Positions 1 to 7,968 of a stretch of DNA of 64,000 nucleotides are shown here, piece by piece; within the stretch, counting starts at the first letter, position 1, and each line of letters begins with the position of its first letter. The notes beneath the pieces were generated by a model. It was not told where the DNA came from. It saw nothing but the letters and a program-made list of their open reading frames with translations, and made no database searches. Origin of the DNA: Vreelandella nanhaiensis (GTDB taxonomy: Bacteria > Pseudomonadota > Gammaproteobacteria > Pseudomonadales > Halomonadaceae); the NCBI RefSeq assembly GCF_003990185.1, contig NZ_RZHF01000025.1, forward strand, positions 62,143 to 126,142, read 5' to 3'. Both the position numbers and the translations under genes were made by a program.

Positions 1-360
1 ATGCTCTTGCAGTCTCTGCGTTCGCGCTTTCGTGAGTACTTCAAGGCAGCCGTTGCGTACCATGGGCTGGGCGCTACCGCCTTCTACCGCGCTACTCTCG
101 AACGCACACTCGGCATCACGAAAACCAATCCACTTGCGCTGGGCCGCCCTGAGTTTTTCAAGCGACAACTCATTATTTGCAAGTCTTCCGACCAGCGCTT
201 GATAAGCCTCGTTAAGTTCGTCATCGGCCGCTTGATACGTCTGCGCCGAGCATTGGGTCATTTCCGTCTGTGTGTTAGGGCTATCGCACTCGTCGCTGGC
301 ACTTACAAAACCATTGGAGATTAAAAGCCCCACACCTGCCCATAGTGACAATAATCGCAT
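1..360 (-). CDS. LprI/DUF1311-like secreted protein (partial, C-terminus off window)
   Basis: Read on the minus strand, this is an open frame of 120 codons running off the left edge. It starts with a short signal-peptide-like segment (MRLLSLWAGVGLLISNG), followed by a cysteine-bearing domain with the pattern DECDSP...TEMTQCSA...ADDELNEAY...QRKWIGFRDAEC. That arrangement, with its four cysteines, is characteristic of the lysozyme-inhibitor LprI / DUF1311 family, whose members are small periplasmic or lipid-anchored proteins. I chose the ATG at 358-360 because AAGGA sits 5 bases upstream; an in-frame ATG six bases earlier would overlap that ribosome binding site. A plus-strand frame over the same bases is a shadow. 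Function beyond the family name is unknown. Confidence 0.75.
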   Translation of the reverse strand, partial: MRLLSLWAGVGLLISNGFVSASDECDSPNTQTEMTQCSAQTYQAADDELNEAYQALVGRLANNELSLEKLRAAQRKWIGFRDAECAFESSAVEGGSAQPMVRNGCLEVLTKARTQRLQEH

Positions 361-515
361 CGTCATCCTTATTGCTGGTTTAAAAGCCAAAACGACAATA
401 TAGATACTATCTACCTTACAGGTTAGCTCCTTTTTCATGCTCCTATAACATCAAGGCGCCAGCATTTCTACTGGCGCCTTGTTGATACCCTAACTATAGA
501 AACGACGACTCAATC

Positions 516-1214
516 TCAGTGAGCGATCATTTCTTCCGCGATTTCATCACCGTTTAAATCAGATGGATAGTACGTCGGCCAATGGGTGACTTCATCAAGC
601 AGCGCTGCGCGGTCATCGCCCCAGTAAAGGTGGAAGTGATGAGCATCGGTCGGGTAAATGTCGTGATCGCTGAATTGAATGTATTGAGGAAGATTGTCAG
701 CAGCGTCATCATCCACTAGTTCGAAAATGAACCGTACACCGCGGTTGCCTGCTTCATAGGTTAAAATTTCATAGCCATCGTATTGATACTCGCCCGTGCT
801 CTCTTCTCCGCCTTCATAGAAGGTAATGTTGTTACCGTCGATAACGATACGCTCAACCGCTGTCTTATAACCCGTGTTGTAGTACTCCTTGTACTCTTCA
901 GCTGTTTTATCTCCATGCTCCGCTTTATAGGCAAACACCTCATCCAGCGTGCCATCTTCTAGATAGGGGTAGACGGACTGCCAATCGCCTTCCCAATCGG
1001 ACAACGAACGGTCCGCCACCTGTTCATCATCAAAATAGCCCGAGTAGATATCATTGTTGTGATCATGTCCGTGATCGTGTGAATGGCCATGTGAATGGCT
1101 ATGGTCATGATCGTGGTGTTCATGCTTGTCATCTGCAACAACAAACTGAATACCCGTCAGCGCCAGCGAGCTGATGGCTAACGCGCTGAGTGATTTTGCT
1201 GAAAGTAGCGCCAT
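516..1214 (-). CDS. zinT: ZinT-type periplasmic zinc/cadmium-binding protein
   Basis: A 232-residue secreted protein. It has a signal peptide (about residues 1-27), a very His/Asp-rich linker (residues 31-52, alternating HD/HS), and then a ZinT/YodA lipocalin-like domain ending in the family's HHFHLYWG...THWPTYYP region. The ZinT family binds Zn2+ in the periplasm and hands it to the ZnuABC importer; the His-rich segment probably adds low-affinity capture. The ATG at 1214 is preferred over one 36 bases upstream because AAGGA lies 7 bases before it. The gene is monocistronic here. A Zur-like palindrome 55 bases upstream suggests zinc-starvation control. No znuABC genes are in the window. Confidence 0.92.
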   Translation of the reverse strand: MALLSAKSLSALAISSLALTGIQFVVADDKHEHHDHDHSHSHGHSHDHGHDHNNDIYSGYFDDEQVADRSLSDWEGDWQSVYPYLEDGTLDEVFAYKAEHGDKTAEEYKEYYNTGYKTAVERIVIDGNNITFYEGGEESTGEYQYDGYEILTYEAGNRGVRFIFELVDDDAADNLPQYIQFSDHDIYPTDAHHFHLYWGDDRAALLDEVTHWPTYYPSDLNGDEIAEEMIAH

Positions 1215-1268
1215 GGTGCGATCCTTTTTTGAAGTATGGTTCAAGATCAAACTGCATCACCCCATAAA

Positions 1269-1286
1269 GATACGATATAACATTTC
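1269..1286 (-). promoter_or_regulatory. Zur-like box upstream of zinT
   Basis: On the minus strand the sequence GAAATGTTATATCGTATC matches the gammaproteobacterial Zur operator GAAATGTTATAACATTTC at 15 of 18 positions by my count. It sits 55 bases before the zinT start, where it could overlap the promoter. That zinT-type genes are Zur targets is established; binding here is inferred. Confidence 0.6.
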
Positions 1287-1468
1287 ACGTATCAATTTAG
1301 TTTTTTGAAAACCTACTCCGCGCCCTAGGGTAGCCTGCTCTGATCACCCCATTCATTGCCGTCAGGCCCCTTTACGACAATACCTTAACCTCGCCATCTA
1401 ACTAATGGCTGTCTATAGTCGCTAATGTAGGTTTCGCCTGAACTTCAGGCTTCGCTTTGGAGTGTCTT

Positions 1469-2431
1469 ATGCTGCTGTATGGACTGAGTTTATTAGCTGG
1501 TATTGCGCTTTTAACCCTAGGCGGTGAAGGACTGATTCGCGGCGCCGTGGCCGGAGCGAAGCGGCTGGGCGTATCACCTCTGTTTACCGGGCTGGTCATC
1601 GTGGGGTTTGGCACCTCATCGCCCGAGCTGGTGGTGTCGATTCACGCCGCTATGAACCAACAGCCCGACATCGCAATTGGCAACGTAGTCGGCAGCAATA
1701 TTGGCAATATCTTATTGATTCTTGGCCTTTGTGCTCTTATCTGCCCGCTGACCACCCAGCCACAGGCGCTCAAGCGCGATGGGCTGGTAATGATGCTGGC
1801 TGCAGGACTGTTTATTGTTTTAGCTTTCAACGGTAGCCTGGGCCGCTTCGATGCGGTGCTACTTCTCATAAGCCTGGCGGCCTATCTGATATGGGCGTAT
1901 CAAAGTGAAAGTGGCCAGCACTCCCCTTCTGCCGAGTTACATACTGCCGAGGCAAACGAAGTCACCAAGCTGCCTAGTAGTACGCTCTTTATTGTGGTGG
2001 CTTTAATCGGCGGGCTGGCCCTGCTGATCGGTGGCTCCCAACTGCTGCTTTATGGTGCCATCGGCATTGCCCAGGCACTGGGTATTTCAGAAGCGGTCAT
2101 TGGGCTTACCATTGTGGCGGTGGGTACTTCTTTACCTGAGCTTGCCGTCTCGGTCATTGCGGCCCTGCGCCGTCATGCCGACGTGGCAGTGGGTAACATT
2201 CTAGGCAGCAATATCTTTAATATACTCGGCATACTGGGCGTGTCCGCCTTTTTGCAACCGTTAGCGCTTGTTGAGCGCATGGCAACGTTTGATCAATGGG
2301 TGATGCTGGGCGCATCTGCGCTTCTCATCGCATTTCTCTACACTGGCCTGCGCCTGTCACGGGGAGAAGGCAGCTTGCTGTTGCTTGGCTATATCGCATA
2401 TTTGGCAGCCAGCTTTACAGTAATTAGTTAG
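1469..2431 (+). CDS. Calcium/sodium antiporter, CaCA family (YrbG-like)
   Basis: A 320-residue integral membrane protein with the duplicated CaCA fold. The first alpha-repeat reads GFGTSSPELVVSI...GNVVGSNIGNI (about residues 48-85) and the second reads VGTSLPELAVSV...GNILGSNIFNI (about residues 215-252). The paired acidic residues in the two (S/T)SPE/LPE motifs coordinate the transported cation. Length and topology fit the bacterial K+-independent Na+/Ca2+ exchanger group. ATG at 1469 is chosen over the upstream TTG at 1457 because GGAG lies 6 bases before the ATG. It would exchange Na+ for Ca2+ across the inner membrane, which fits a salt-adapted organism. Confidence 0.9.
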   Translation: MLLYGLSLLAGIALLTLGGEGLIRGAVAGAKRLGVSPLFTGLVIVGFGTSSPELVVSIHAAMNQQPDIAIGNVVGSNIGNILLILGLCALICPLTTQPQALKRDGLVMMLAAGLFIVLAFNGSLGRFDAVLLLISLAAYLIWAYQSESGQHSPSAELHTAEANEVTKLPSSTLFIVVALIGGLALLIGGSQLLLYGAIGIAQALGISEAVIGLTIVAVGTSLPELAVSVIAALRRHADVAVGNILGSNIFNILGILGVSAFLQPLALVERMATFDQWVMLGASALLIAFLYTGLRLSRGEGSLLLLGYIAYLAASFTVIS

Positions 2432-2499
2432 TAGTATCGTAAACGTACTCTCCAGCGCTGCGTTATATTGGGTCTTCGTTAACTATATGAGAAAACGCT

Positions 2500-3045
2500 T
2501 TGATTCTTGGTACCCTTGGGCCTGAAGGCAATAATCATGCGCTGATTGCTTGGCGCTATCTCAAACGCCGGGCACCGCAAGGTGGGCAGTGCGTTTTCTT
2601 TGACACGTTCGAGATGGCTTTCGACGCGCTGTTAGCCGGTGAGTTGACCCATGTACTGCAATGTACGGCCCATTTCAGCCATGCCGACTGCGTAGGTCGC
2701 TATATGCATCGCGCCTTTCCAGTGGATGCGTTTATTGCTGGCAGCAAACCATTGGCGCTTCTCGTTCGCCGTGACACTCCCGAACCAGAGCACGTCGCGC
2801 TACAGCCTGCCACGCGTTATTACACTGATTTAAGCGCATTCAAGACAATTATCGAAGCACCAACAACGGTGGACGTTGCCAACGGATTGATGGAGGGTCA
2901 CTATCAGGCCGGTATTTGCGCGGAGGAAGCACTGGCCAAGGCGCCTGATACCTTACAATTAATGCGCTCACTTGGACCGGCTATCGATACCTGGGTTATC
3001 TACACTACTGCGTCGCTGGATAAGAATTCGCCGCTGCACCTTTAG
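2500..3045 (+). CDS. Stand-alone prephenate-dehydratase-like protein
   Basis: A 181-residue protein that opens with ILGTLGPEGNNHALIAW, close to the TLGPEGT start of prephenate dehydratase domains. It continues with the usual two-lobe periplasmic-binding-like pattern, including FEMAFDALLAGELTHVLQC where PheA has its ADIF...VPIENS region. The expected catalytic Thr motif (TRF) and any ACT regulatory domain are absent. It is therefore more likely a non-aromatic member of the fold, related to BacA/AerD-type prephenate decarboxylases or a binding protein, than a true PheA. The start must be TTG at 2500: an in-frame stop lies just upstream (2488-2490), and a weak GAG lies 8-10 bases before. It follows the exchanger gene by 68 bases and may be co-transcribed. 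Confidence 0.55.
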   Translation: MILGTLGPEGNNHALIAWRYLKRRAPQGGQCVFFDTFEMAFDALLAGELTHVLQCTAHFSHADCVGRYMHRAFPVDAFIAGSKPLALLVRRDTPEPEHVALQPATRYYTDLSAFKTIIEAPTTVDVANGLMEGHYQAGICAEEALAKAPDTLQLMRSLGPAIDTWVIYTTASLDKNSPLHL

Positions 3046-3091
3046 CGCGTTTAACGTTAGCGCAAACCGGCAGCGGCGAACCAGGCAAAGG

Positions 3092-4882
3092 TTAGAACGC
3101 GAAGATAATAAGCGCACCCACCACCACAAGCATCAGGCGCAGCCATAGCGCTTTGCGTGCAATGATGCCGAAGGAAATGGCGCTCAGCCCTACGGCCACC
3201 TTGGCGGTATCGAACAATGCGCCAGCAGGATCGAAGGCAAGCCGAATCATGTCAGGGTTAGCCACCATTGCCAGCGGAATCAGATACAACCCGATGCCCA
3301 ACGCCATGGACTTCAGTGCTACCTTAAGCCAGTTTTCCCCCACCATGCCCGCTGCGATAAACACACCACCACACACAGGCGGTGTAATCGTTGATAGCAG
3401 CGCATACCAGAAGACAAACAAGTGAGCGAGTAGTGGCTCAAGTCCTAGCGATGTCAGTGCAGGCCCCGCCACCGACACACAAATGACATAGGCCGCCGTG
3501 GTGGGAACTTCCATACCTAAAATTAAACAGGCCAGCGCCGTCAACAAAAGCGCGGGCCATAGCATATCATTGGAAAGAGACAGGATACCGGAAGTAATTT
3601 TCACCCCAAGCCCTGTCAATGAGAGCACGCCTATCACAAGAGAGGCACAAATAATGATGGCGCCAATCATTGCTATCTGCCGCCCGGCGGTCACCATGGC
3701 GAACGAGAAACGGGCGACAAAACCAACTAGGGAGAAGCGGAGTGTGACGTTAAAGACCAAAAGTGCCAGCCCAGCAAATATGGCAATACTCGCCGCATAT
3801 TGAGGGGTATATCCGCCTATAAAAATACACCACAGAAGCAGACTAAAAGGCACCGCAAAAAATAGCGAGGTAATCAATACCTCCTTACGATGAGGCTGCT
3901 CGCTTTCAGATAAAGGCAGTAGGTCATGCCGGGTGGCGTAAGCATTGATACCCATCCAAACGGTAAGAAAGTATAGAAACGCCGGCAAAACGGCAGCCGC
4001 CATAATTTGCGTATAAGGAGTTCCGGTCAGCTCGACCATGACAAACGCCCCCGCCCCCATTAACGGCGGCATGATTTGCCCGCCTGAAGAAGCTACTGCT
4101 TCCACCGCCCCTGCCAAGGATTTTGGATAACGCAAGCGCACCATTGAAGGAATGGTGATCGCCCCGGTAGACGCCACGTTGGCTGAAGCCGACCCGGAAA
4201 TTGACCCCATTAGTGCTGAAGAGATCACCGAGACTTTAGCCGCGCCACCGGTTAACCTGCCCGCCACGGCACTTGCCAGATTCATAAACCCTTGGCCCGC
4301 TTCACCAGCATTAAGCACCGCGCCAAAAATAACAAATATCGCCACTACGCCCACACTGACACCGGTAAGCGATCCCCAGAGTCCACCTTCGGCAATGGTG
4401 AGCGTACCCACCATGCTTTGCAGAGGAATACCGGGATGACCAAACGTGCCTGGAACATACTGGCCAAAAGCGCCATAAAGCAAGGCGAGCAATGCAACCA
4501 GCGGCAAGGGCCAGCCAATGGCCCGGCGTGCCGCTTCAAGTGCCAGGGCAATCAAGAAAAGCCCAATGCCCATTTGCAGGTGGTTATCGATAAATCCGTA
4601 TTGATTGGCAAGCGACGCTTCATTAAAGGCAATATAGCCACAGGCTGCCACGCCGAGCGCTGTCAGTATCCAGCCACTCACCCGCTGCCAGGGCGTTTTG
4701 GCCATAAATATCAATACCCATGGCAGCAGTAACGCCATATGTAATGGCCGACTAATCAACGCTGGGGTTAAACCGTAAAAGATGAGTCCCAAGTGAAAAA
4801 TTACGCTTAAGGTACCCAGCGCTACCCAGCCATGAGCGGCTGGCGCCTCACTGTCTGGCGTTAAAGTTGAAAAAAGAGTCAT
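3092..4882 (-). CDS. TRAP transporter fused permease (TAXI-type, DctQM fusion)
   Basis: A 596-residue polytopic membrane protein with more than a dozen hydrophobic segments. It combines the small 4-TM TRAP subunit (N-terminal ~150 residues) with the large 12-TM subunit, as is usual for TAXI-type TRAP systems. Typical large-subunit stretches include SGSASANVASTG, ASSGGQIMPPLMGAGAF and GMEVPTTAAYV. With the binding protein encoded directly upstream (4967-5935), it would import an organic anion using a Na+ or H+ gradient; the substrate cannot be read from sequence. An 84-base gap containing a perfect hairpin separates the two genes. Confidence 0.92.
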   Translation of the reverse strand: MTLFSTLTPDSEAPAAHGWVALGTLSVIFHLGLIFYGLTPALISRPLHMALLLPWVLIFMAKTPWQRVSGWILTALGVAACGYIAFNEASLANQYGFIDNHLQMGIGLFLIALALEAARRAIGWPLPLVALLALLYGAFGQYVPGTFGHPGIPLQSMVGTLTIAEGGLWGSLTGVSVGVVAIFVIFGAVLNAGEAGQGFMNLASAVAGRLTGGAAKVSVISSALMGSISGSASANVASTGAITIPSMVRLRYPKSLAGAVEAVASSGGQIMPPLMGAGAFVMVELTGTPYTQIMAAAVLPAFLYFLTVWMGINAYATRHDLLPLSESEQPHRKEVLITSLFFAVPFSLLLWCIFIGGYTPQYAASIAIFAGLALLVFNVTLRFSLVGFVARFSFAMVTAGRQIAMIGAIIICASLVIGVLSLTGLGVKITSGILSLSNDMLWPALLLTALACLILGMEVPTTAAYVICVSVAGPALTSLGLEPLLAHLFVFWYALLSTITPPVCGGVFIAAGMVGENWLKVALKSMALGIGLYLIPLAMVANPDMIRLAFDPAGALFDTAKVAVGLSAISFGIIARKALWLRLMLVVVGALIIFAF

Positions 4883-4920
4883 GCCTTATGCCTGTCAGAA
4901 ACGAGCCATCAATAAATAGC

Positions 4921-4948
4921 GACGCCACGAAGCGGTCTTCGTGGCGTC
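4921..4948 (-). terminator. 12-bp hairpin between TRAP binding protein and permease
   Basis: GACGCCACGAAG, a 4-base CGGT loop, then the perfect complement CTTCGTGGCGTC. It lies 18 bases after the stop of the binding-protein gene and is followed (minus strand) by a moderately U-rich GCTATTTATTG. It probably gives partial termination or protects the upstream mRNA 3' end, so the binding protein is made in excess over the permease. Confidence 0.65.
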
Positions 4949-4966
4949 GACACTGCCTAGAGAGAA

Positions 4967-5935
4967 TTAACGCAGCGATGCGGGAATGTCGATACCTGCT
5001 TCCTCGTAATAACGCAGGGCGCCAGGGTGCAGTGTACCGGCCATGTTACCAAGCTGTTCTGTCGTAATACCGCCCCACCATGCAGCCTCTTCAGCCATGG
5101 CATCACGGCGCTCCCAGAAGGTTCTGGTCAGCGTATATGCAGTATCGTCATCCATCTGCGACGTGGTATACGCCATGACCGGCAGCGATGTGGTTTGTAC
5201 ATCCTCATCAATACCTGGATAGGTACCGCCCGGAATAACCTGTCGCGACGCTTCGGTCATGCCGATCTGCTCGTCAGTGAGGCTCACCATCGCAATCGGC
5301 ATACTCGCAGCCACCTCAATAATATTAGGCGTCGGGTAAGAGCTTGCGGTTACAAAACCATCGATCTGGCCGTTTTTCAACGCATCGGGGCCACTGCCCA
5401 AGGCAGCATCGGCGATCTGCACCTGTTCCTCCAACCCAAACAGTGTTAGGTAACGAGCGGCTTCCCGGGCGCCAAAGGTGCCCCGGCCAATCAGGATATG
5501 CTTGTCCTCAAGCGCTTCAATCCCCACCACGCCTTTGTCCTTTGCCAGTATGAAGTGCATGGTAATCGCTGGGATAGGAAACAGGCCACGAATCTCTTGA
5601 AAGCGCGGGCTCTGGCGTTCGGCAAAAGGCCCTTCACCCGCCACTGCCTGTTCGACCAGTGCTGGCGGCGTGGTAAAGACATAGTTGCCTTGGCGCGCCA
5701 TGACTTCCATCACGTTTTGCACAGAGCCTTGACTCTCTTCTAGAGTAAGAGTGATGTTGTCATCTGTGCCCTGACGGATGGCTTCTGATAACTCTACGCC
5801 CATCTGGTAATAAGCCGTTCCCGCCGTTGCCGATTTATAGGTAACTCGAGTTTCCGCCTGGGCTGCCAAACTCAATGAAAGTGTGGTAGCAACAAGCAAG
5901 GGCGTGCGTAGGGCAAAGCGTAAAAAAGGGAGCAT
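4967..5935 (-). CDS. TAXI family TRAP transporter solute-binding protein
   Basis: A 322-residue secreted protein. The signal peptide ends near residue 27 (SLAAQA/ETR). The mature part begins TYKSATAGTAYYQMGVEL, the TAXI-family opening, and contains LGSGPDALKNGQIDGFVTASSYPTP and the late tryptophan-rich EEAAWWGG region. TAXI binding proteins capture small organic acids such as glutamate or 2-oxoacids; the ligand here is unknown. It precedes the fused permease in a two-gene unit, with a hairpin between them. Divergent from nhaD across a 516-base gap. Confidence 0.92.
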   Translation of the reverse strand: MLPFLRFALRTPLLVATTLSLSLAAQAETRVTYKSATAGTAYYQMGVELSEAIRQGTDDNITLTLEESQGSVQNVMEVMARQGNYVFTTPPALVEQAVAGEGPFAERQSPRFQEIRGLFPIPAITMHFILAKDKGVVGIEALEDKHILIGRGTFGAREAARYLTLFGLEEQVQIADAALGSGPDALKNGQIDGFVTASSYPTPNIIEVAASMPIAMVSLTDEQIGMTEASRQVIPGGTYPGIDEDVQTTSLPVMAYTTSQMDDDTAYTLTRTFWERRDAMAEEAAWWGGITTEQLGNMAGTLHPGALRYYEEAGIDIPASLR

Positions 5936-6451
5936 GTGTTATTTCCTGATATCCAGCGACCTTAACGGTCTGATTTTATTGTCGCGCTGAAGATATGGCG
6001 TGCCTCAACGGACCTAGGTGCGAACAGCATCTGGGGCCAGCCAACATAGCATGTAAAATGCTCGGCCGGAACACGCTACCTAGACGAACGTAAGTGCAGG
6101 TACTCCGCTAAAATGCGCCTCCACCGTCTACTATTGTTAGGAAATAAAATAAATCAATAATACTGATTAAGTTGATATTAGAGCTTTCCACTATCCATTA
6201 GTCTTATTATTATGCGCTTAACTTAAAAATTGGCTTAGCATCACCACACAATTTCTTATTCTTTTTTGAATTACATTTTATTGAAAAAATTACCATTAGC
6301 TAAATGGTTAATTTGCTAAAAAAAGATGTGATTTGTCATCAATCTTCCTTTTATATTCTGTTTTATTCTTTATTTCGCTACGGTGAAGGCTTGTTACACT
6401 AATAAGGATTTCTAACCCTTCCCACTCCCTTTTAATAAGGATAAATACACC
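5936..6451. other. AT-rich intergenic region between TRAP binding protein and nhaD
   Basis: This is the longest gene-free stretch. The first 180 bases have ordinary composition. From about 6120 to 6440 it is strikingly AT-rich with several A/T runs and an imperfect palindrome, CCATTAGCTAAATGG, at 6293-6307. No open frame with a ribosome binding site was found on either strand. It must hold the divergent promoters of nhaD and the TRAP operon. I could not assign convincing -35/-10 pairs. AAGGA at 6437-6441 is the nhaD ribosome binding site, with an unusually long 10-base spacer. Confidence 0.6.
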
Positions 6452-7933
6452 ATGCTGACGCACTATAATGCCCACAGCCAGCCACGAGCTTCTCGTCGCT
6501 GGCTTTTTTTGTTAGCGGCCTTGTTAATACTCTATAGCTATAGCACACCTACTTTTGCTGTTACCGGCGAACTTGACTTAACGTCCACTGCCATTGGCTT
6601 TTTTGCTGTGGCTATTTTTGTTTTAGCGTATGCCCTGGTGATGGCAGAAGAAAAAATTCATATGCGTAAGTCCAAACCGGTACTGGTTGCCGCCGGGATT
6701 ATCTGGGGCCTTATCGGCTGGGTATATGTTCAAAATGGCATGTCGGACGCCTCGGAATATGCATTTCGCATGACACTTTTAGAATTCACCGAGCTAATGC
6801 TATTCCTGCTTGTCGCCATGACGTATATCAACGCCATGGAAGAACGACGGGTGTTTGATGCCCTGCGTTCCTGGATGCTTCGTAAAGGGTTTAACTACCG
6901 CACGCTTTTCTGGCTGACCGGAGGGCTAGCCTTTATCCTCTCCCCGATTGCCGACAACCTGACCACTGCACTTTTGATGTGTGCCGTTATCACCAAGGTG
7001 GCTGAAGGCGACAAACGTTTCATCAACCTGGCGTGTATCAATATCGTGGTAGCAGCCAATGCGGGAGGCGCTTTTAGCCCCTTTGGCGACATTACCACGC
7101 TGATGGTATGGCAGGCGGGCATTATTCAGTTTCAGGAGTTCTTTACGCTGTTCTTGCCTTCGCTGGTTAATTTTCTTATTCCGGCGCTGGTCATGAGCTT
7201 GTTCATCAAGAATCAAAAACCTGCCAGTGTGTATGAAGAGGTTCTTCTTAAACGCGGCGCGCGGCGTATTATCGGGCTTTTCTTGCTCACCATTCTGACC
7301 GCCGTTATCTGCCACACTGTCCTGCACCTTCCGCCGGTACTCGGTATGATGACTGGGCTTGGCTACCTTCAATTCTTCGGTTTCTATCTGCGTAAAAGCC
7401 TTCCTCGATCCCTTGAGCGCAAACGTGAACGCTATAGTCGTCGCGGCGATACCAAGAAGCTGGCGCAACTGGGTAGTGTGGTACCGTTTGATGTCTTCAA
7501 CCGTGTGGCACGGGCCGAGTGGGACACTTTGCTGTTCTTCTACGGCGTGGTGATGTGCGTGGGTGGTCTTGGATTCATGGGCTATCTTGGCCTGATGTCT
7601 GAAGCGCTTTACAGCAACTGGGATGCAACGTGGGCCAACATTGTGCTTGGCGTGGTTTCTGCAGTGGTGGACAACATCCCAGTGATGTTTGCCGTATTGA
7701 CCATGCAGCCTGACATGTCTCATGGTCATTGGCTGTTGATTACCCTGACTGCGGGCGTAGGCGGCAGTCTGCTCTCCATTGGTTCAGCAGCAGGTGTCGC
7801 AGTCATGGGCCAGGCGCGGGGATCCTATACCTTTATGGGTCACTTGCGCTGGACGCCGGTTATTCTACTCGGCTACATTGCCAGCATTGCCGTTCACTTG
7901 TGGCTTAATGCGGACAGCTTTACCGTGTATTAA
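6452..7933 (+). CDS. nhaD: Na+/H+ antiporter NhaD
   Basis: A 493-residue membrane protein of the NhaD (ion transporter superfamily) type. An N-terminal hydrophobic segment ends near FAVTGELDL, followed by 11-12 more membrane spans. Diagnostic stretches are LSPIADNLTTALLM (about residues 170-183), ANAGGAFSPFGDITTLMVWQ (about 203-222) and VVDNIPVMFAVL (about 412-423). The Asp/Asn residues in these lie in the ion path of the family. NhaD proteins extrude Na+ (and Li+) in exchange for H+ and are common in marine and halophilic gammaproteobacteria. Monocistronic, with a long AT-rich leader region and a hairpin terminator at 7945. Confidence 0.95.
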   Translation: MLTHYNAHSQPRASRRWLFLLAALLILYSYSTPTFAVTGELDLTSTAIGFFAVAIFVLAYALVMAEEKIHMRKSKPVLVAAGIIWGLIGWVYVQNGMSDASEYAFRMTLLEFTELMLFLLVAMTYINAMEERRVFDALRSWMLRKGFNYRTLFWLTGGLAFILSPIADNLTTALLMCAVITKVAEGDKRFINLACINIVVAANAGGAFSPFGDITTLMVWQAGIIQFQEFFTLFLPSLVNFLIPALVMSLFIKNQKPASVYEEVLLKRGARRIIGLFLLTILTAVICHTVLHLPPVLGMMTGLGYLQFFGFYLRKSLPRSLERKRERYSRRGDTKKLAQLGSVVPFDVFNRVARAEWDTLLFFYGVVMCVGGLGFMGYLGLMSEALYSNWDATWANIVLGVVSAVVDNIPVMFAVLTMQPDMSHGHWLLITLTAGVGGSLLSIGSAAGVAVMGQARGSYTFMGHLRWTPVILLGYIASIAVHLWLNADSFTVY

Positions 7934-7944
7934 CGCTTTAAATT

Positions 7945-7968
7945 ATAACGCCCTGCCAAGGGCGTTAT
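7945..7968. terminator. Bidirectional hairpin terminator between nhaD and a GGDEF-EAL gene
   Basis: Perfect 10-bp stem ATAACGCCCT / AGGGCGTTAT with a GCCA loop, 12 bases after the nhaD stop. The 3' arm overlaps the stop codon of the convergent gene ending at 7965. The T-tract is poor on both sides, so termination efficiency is uncertain. Confidence 0.7.

Noticed and set aside
1..324. 107-codon plus-strand frame at the left edge
   Set aside because: It overlaps the LprI-like gene on the other strand, is Arg/Leu-rich and matches no family.
6241..6420. Sigma70 promoter for nhaD
   Set aside because: Several TTGNNN and TA-rich hexamers occur by chance in this AT-rich stretch; none pair with correct 16-18 base spacing.
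6926..7729. 267-codon open frame on the minus strand inside nhaD
   Set aside because: His/Gln/Arg-rich shadow with no family resemblance and no ribosome site; nhaD is clearly the coding strand.
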